Source of the DNA: Cenococcum geophilum 1.58
Lineage: Eukaryota > Ascomycota > Dothideomycetes > Gloniales > Gloniaceae
Assembly (NCBI GenBank): GCA_001692895.1
Contig: KV748233.1
Location: 124,001-188,000, forward strand
DNA length: 64,000 nt
Reading direction: 5' to 3'
The notes below the pieces were generated by a model, which was given only the letters and a program-made list of their open reading frames with translations, was not told the DNA's origin and made no database searches. This document shows positions 60,729 to 64,000 of this stretch, one piece after another. The first letter of the stretch is position 1. Every line of letters starts with the position of its first letter. Position numbers and translations under genes: made by a program.

Positions 60729-60865
60729 NNTANAAAANAATNCCCCCNNANAACTNTATNGACTTTTANCTTTAGACTTTAAGAAGTTTATAAAGCTTAA
60801 AAAAGGACTTACTAATAAGGAACTNNNTAAGCTNCTCCCTAAGANGTANTATAACTTTATTAANN
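60729..60865. other. N cluster in X2 (protease/RT junction)
   Basis: Scattered N bases; corresponds to X1 around 26600-26750, which is fully called. Confidence 0.8.
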
Positions 60866-63275
60866 TATGCTTATAAAAGAGCGCAGATATACTCCCCCTA
60901 TATTAACCTAATAACTATACCATTAATATTAAATAAGGAAAAACGCTACCCTATAAGAGACCCTACCTAATATTAAAAGACGAACTTTTAGTTGTTAAAA
61001 AGTATATCAACAAGCACCTTAATAAAGGGTTTATTTGCCCTAGCATATCCTTAGCAGCCGCCCCTATCCTCCTTACTAAGAAGCTAAGAGGAGGTATTTA
61101 ATTCTATATTAACTATAGAGGACTTAACGCTATTACAATTAAGAATTAATACCCTGTACCGCTTATATATAAGACTTTTAAGCGGCTTAGCTAAGCCAAA
61201 ATTTATACTAAGCTTAATATTATCGCCGCCTTTAACTGCCTCTAAATACGAGAAGGTGATAAATAAAAAACCGCATTTATATTGCGCTTTAGCCAATTTA
61301 AATATACTATTATGCCCTTTAGTATATATAACGGCCCAGGTAGCTTCTAAAGCTATATTAATAACGCCTTATAGGACTATCTTAACAACTTCTACTCTGC
61401 GTACCTAGATAATATACTTATTTATAGCGATAACCCTTCTAAGTATACTAAGCACGTTTAAAAGGTCCTATAGTGCCTTAGGGACGTAGGACTTTATATT
61501 AATTTAAAGAAGTACGAATTCTTAGTTATAGAAGTAAAATACCTTAAACTAATTATTACTACTAAGGGTGTCTGTATAGACCCTAAGAAGGTATATATAA
61601 TTACTAAATAGCAAACCCCTAACTGCATTAAAGACGTATAAGCTTTCCTTAGTTTTGCTAACTTCTATTAAAAATTTATATATAACTTCTTGGGTGTTAT
61701 AGCACTACTTATAGTAATAATACGAATAAAGGGCTTTTCTATAAAAGGAAGAAAAATATATCTATATTTTATCTAGACGCCTAAATGCGAGAAGGCGTTC
61801 TAAGACCTTAAAGATGCTTTTACTAAAGCACTTATTTTAGCTTACTTTATACTAGGACAACAACTCTATCTTAAGACTAACTCCTTAGACTACGTTAACA
61901 TAGGCGTCCTCTCCTAGATAGGTGACAACGGTCTCCTCTACCTAGTTATATTCTATTCATCTAAGCTTATACTATAAGAATGTAACTATAAGATCTATAA
62001 TAAGGAACTTCTCGTAATTATATAAGCGTTTAAGGAATTCTAACTAGAACTCTTCTTAGCAGAACCTAACTAGCTAACTAAAGTCCTTACGGATTATTGC
62101 AATCTTAAGTACTTTATAACTATAAAATAGCTAAACTAACGCCAAGCACGCTAGAATAAGTTCCTCTCTAGTTTTAACTTTAAAATCGTATATAGGCTAG
62201 GAGTATAAGGTACTAAGCCTAATAGCCTAATACGTCGCTTATAAGACCTTCCTTAGTCTAAAGATAACCCCTATAACTAGTTCCAATAATAGATAATCCT
62301 AAAAGCACGGAATTTAGCCCTAGGTATGCTACCTATAATAGAGCTAACTATACCTTAGCTCTATACCATAAAACTAAAATTATCTCTTAAAATTAATAAG
62401 CTTATTACTACGGCATATAACACCTCTGTTAACCTATTACTGCATTAACTTATTACTATAAAGACCGCTAGCGCCCGTACGCTATTAACTAAACTCTAAA
62501 GCTTAAGCCAGATTAATATAGTAGCCTTAAAAGTAAAAGAAAACAGGCTCTATTATAGAGGCCGTCTATTTATCCCTAACTTAGAAAATCTATAATGGTA
62601 ACTAATCTAAATAGCCTATAACCTCTAATTAAGCGGCCACCTAGGCAAAGGAGGAACCTATAAGCTTCTTAGCCGATACTACTTCTAGCCTAAAATAATA
62701 GATTTAGTTAAACGCTTTATAGGCGCCTGCTATAGTTATAAGCGCGCTAAGGCCTTTAATATAAAGTACTAAGGACTACTGCACCCTCTACTAGTACCTA
62801 TACGACGATAGGCAGATATTGCTATAGATTTCATTATTAACCTACTACCCTATAAGCGATATGGCCGTACCTATAAGAATATCCTTATAATAATATACCG
62901 ACTTATAAAAGAGCGCTACTACGTTCTAACCGAAGGCGTAGCCGTTAGCGACATTACTAACGCCTTCTTTCGCGAAATCTACCAATTATATGGGTTACCT
63001 AACTTAATTACGTCCGACTAAGGCATATAGTTCGGCTTTAATATATAGAGACAAATCTATTAATGCCTTAGTATCTCCGTTAAGATATCTATATCCTTTT
63101 ACTATAAAACTACTAGGTAACCGGAAAACGCTAATACTAGTATAAAAGCGTACCTATAATAGGTAGTCGCCTATAGTTAAGATAACTAGGTAGATTACCT
63201 CCTACTAGGTAAATTTGCAGCAAATAACTACGTCTTAACTACTATAGGACTTACCCCGTTCTTCGCGAATAAGGG

Positions 63276-63371
63276 NTATTACCCCTAATCNNGTATAGAN
63301 CTACNAGAACCTATTAATAANAAACTNCTATATAGAAAACGCCTTAAAATACTACTTNCNNACNAGTATAN
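63276..63371. other. N cluster in X2 integrase
   Basis: Scattered N bases near the integrase C-terminal region; X1 is fully called in the matching part (about 24100-24200). Confidence 0.8.
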
Positions 63372-64000
63372 AGACCGTATAAAAAATCTACTTAACTACT
63401 ATAAGGGAGAAATGGCCTAGGCTTAAGTAAAGTAGGCCTACTTTGCCGACTATTATAGAACGCCACTACCAGAGATGCGTGTTGGCGACTAGGTATAGCT
63501 AGATATACATAATATCTCTACGCAGAGGCCTATAAAGTCACTTAATTATAAGAACCTTAGCTCCTACCCAATTAAATAAGTTATTAATAGGGGAGCCGTA
63601 TATAAGCTAGAGCTCCCGCCTACCCTAGCCACCCGCGGGATATAGCCTGTATTTCACCTATAGCTACTACACCTTTACTAGCCTAACCCCTTACTAGGGT
63701 AGATATAGCCTAAACCCCTACTAGTACTAATCCAAGATAAAAATAAAGACAAGAACTATAAGGAGTGGACCATTAAACAAATTATTAACTCTAAATACTT
63801 TAGCAAAGGTAGAGGACAACGGCTCTACTATAGAGCTATATATATAGGATTCGATATAGATTAGCCAGAATGGCAACTATAGGAAGACTTTAAAAATGCA
63901 AAGGATCTAATTAGCGACTTTTACTACGCAAACCTATAGAAACTGGGCCTAAGTAGAGATTTTATACCTAATCCTCTATAGGAGCCCTTATAGAGTTAAA

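Larger units (their letters stand above)
60000..63998 (+). pseudogene. X2 Pol relic (PR-RT-RNase H-IN-chromodomain)
   Basis: Protease near 60185-60220: IINYGATNKFID, active Asp to Asn as in X1. RT: LAAAPILLTKKLRGGI near 61050-61100, IYTKLNIIAAFN near 61200, PFSIYNGPGSF near 61315, catalytic box AYLDNILIYS near 61400-61430 (second Asp to Asn; X1 keeps both). RNase H: ECNYKIYNKELLVII near 61978-62022. Integrase: SGHLGKGGTYKLLSRYYF near 62630-62685, GACYSYKRAK near 62724, DFIINLLPYKRYGRTYKNIL near 62830-62890, LYGLPNLITSD near 62985-63020. Chromodomain near 63750-63900 (KEWTIKQIINSKYF, IYIGFDID). Numerous TAA/TAG stops. Confidence 0.93.
58134..64000 (+). mobile_element. Ty3/Gypsy X2 (second copy of X), runs off the window
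   Basis: Plus-strand copy of X1 without the W and Y inserts. 5' LTR 58134-58326, then gag, protease, RT, RNase H, integrase and chromodomain to about 63998. Its 3' untranslated region and 3' LTR are beyond the window. Inserted in V; the 4 bases before it are GTAT, the expected duplication being outside. Three N clusters interrupt it. Confidence 0.94.

Noticed and set aside
1..64000. tRNA or rRNA genes
   Set aside because: No cloverleaf with the conserved GTTCRANNC box or rRNA-like block was noticed while reading; a covariance-model scan would be needed to exclude short tRNA relics.

Overview
This window is a gene-free, repeat-saturated, TA-rich stretch of a filamentous ascomycete (Pezizomycotina-type) nuclear genome. 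The evidence for a fungus is the set of element families (a Fot1/pogo transposon, Tad1-like LINEs with RNase H, chromodomain Ty3/Gypsy elements, one Ty1/Copia element), a 53-nt fungal-style intron, and the mutation pattern. Almost every coding relic carries many TAA/TAG codons where CAA, CAG or TGG is expected, TGA is rare, and catalytic Asp codons are changed to Asn. This is the CpA-to-TpA (TpG-to-TpA on the other strand) signature of repeat-induced point mutation (RIP) followed by decay. I see no intact protein gene, tRNA, rRNA or CRISPR array.

Layout. 75-2057 is a complete Fot1/pogo-like DNA transposon with 74-bp inverted repeats and a TA target duplication; its dead transposase (minus strand) carries a 12-bp minisatellite of 13 units inside the catalytic domain. 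2302-2780 is a two-exon, RIP-damaged gene relic that I cannot assign, ending near a cluster of ambiguous bases. 2903-9942 is a minus-strand chromodomain Gypsy relic ('S') with only one LTR seen. 9948-41695 is a Tad1-like LINE copy ('A') split by a four-level nest: LINE A contains Gypsy U1 (10501-38483), which contains Gypsy X1 (15299-35259, minus), which contains both Gypsy W (15881-23555) and Gypsy Y (27083-32995). 41696-46395 is a second LINE ('B') in direct tandem. It is cut by a second U copy (U2, from 46396), which contains Copia T (47226-52166, minus) and Gypsy V (from 54643). V is itself cut by a second X copy (X2, from 58134), which runs to the window end. (Letters S-Y are local names.)

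Paired LTRs, matching target-site duplications and rejoined reading frames fix most boundaries to the base: X LTR 193 bp, W LTR 203 bp, Y LTR 370 bp, T LTR 171 bp, U LTR about 420 bp. Removing the inserts gives about 8.0 kb for U and about 6.36 kb for X. Relative ages follow from nesting: LINEs first, then U, then X (and T, V), then W and Y. LTR pairs within one element differ only by transitions in the two pairs I compared by eye.

Taken together this is an inactive element graveyard. Such TA-rich blocks usually lie in constitutive heterochromatin. The chromodomains seen in S, U1, W, X and Y would be expected to direct new insertions into such chromatin, which fits the nesting. The unusual items are the in-frame transposase minisatellite, the composite minisatellite 3' region of W, the unassigned gag-to-protease linker of U, the repeat motif shared by X and Y, and the intron-containing gene relic.
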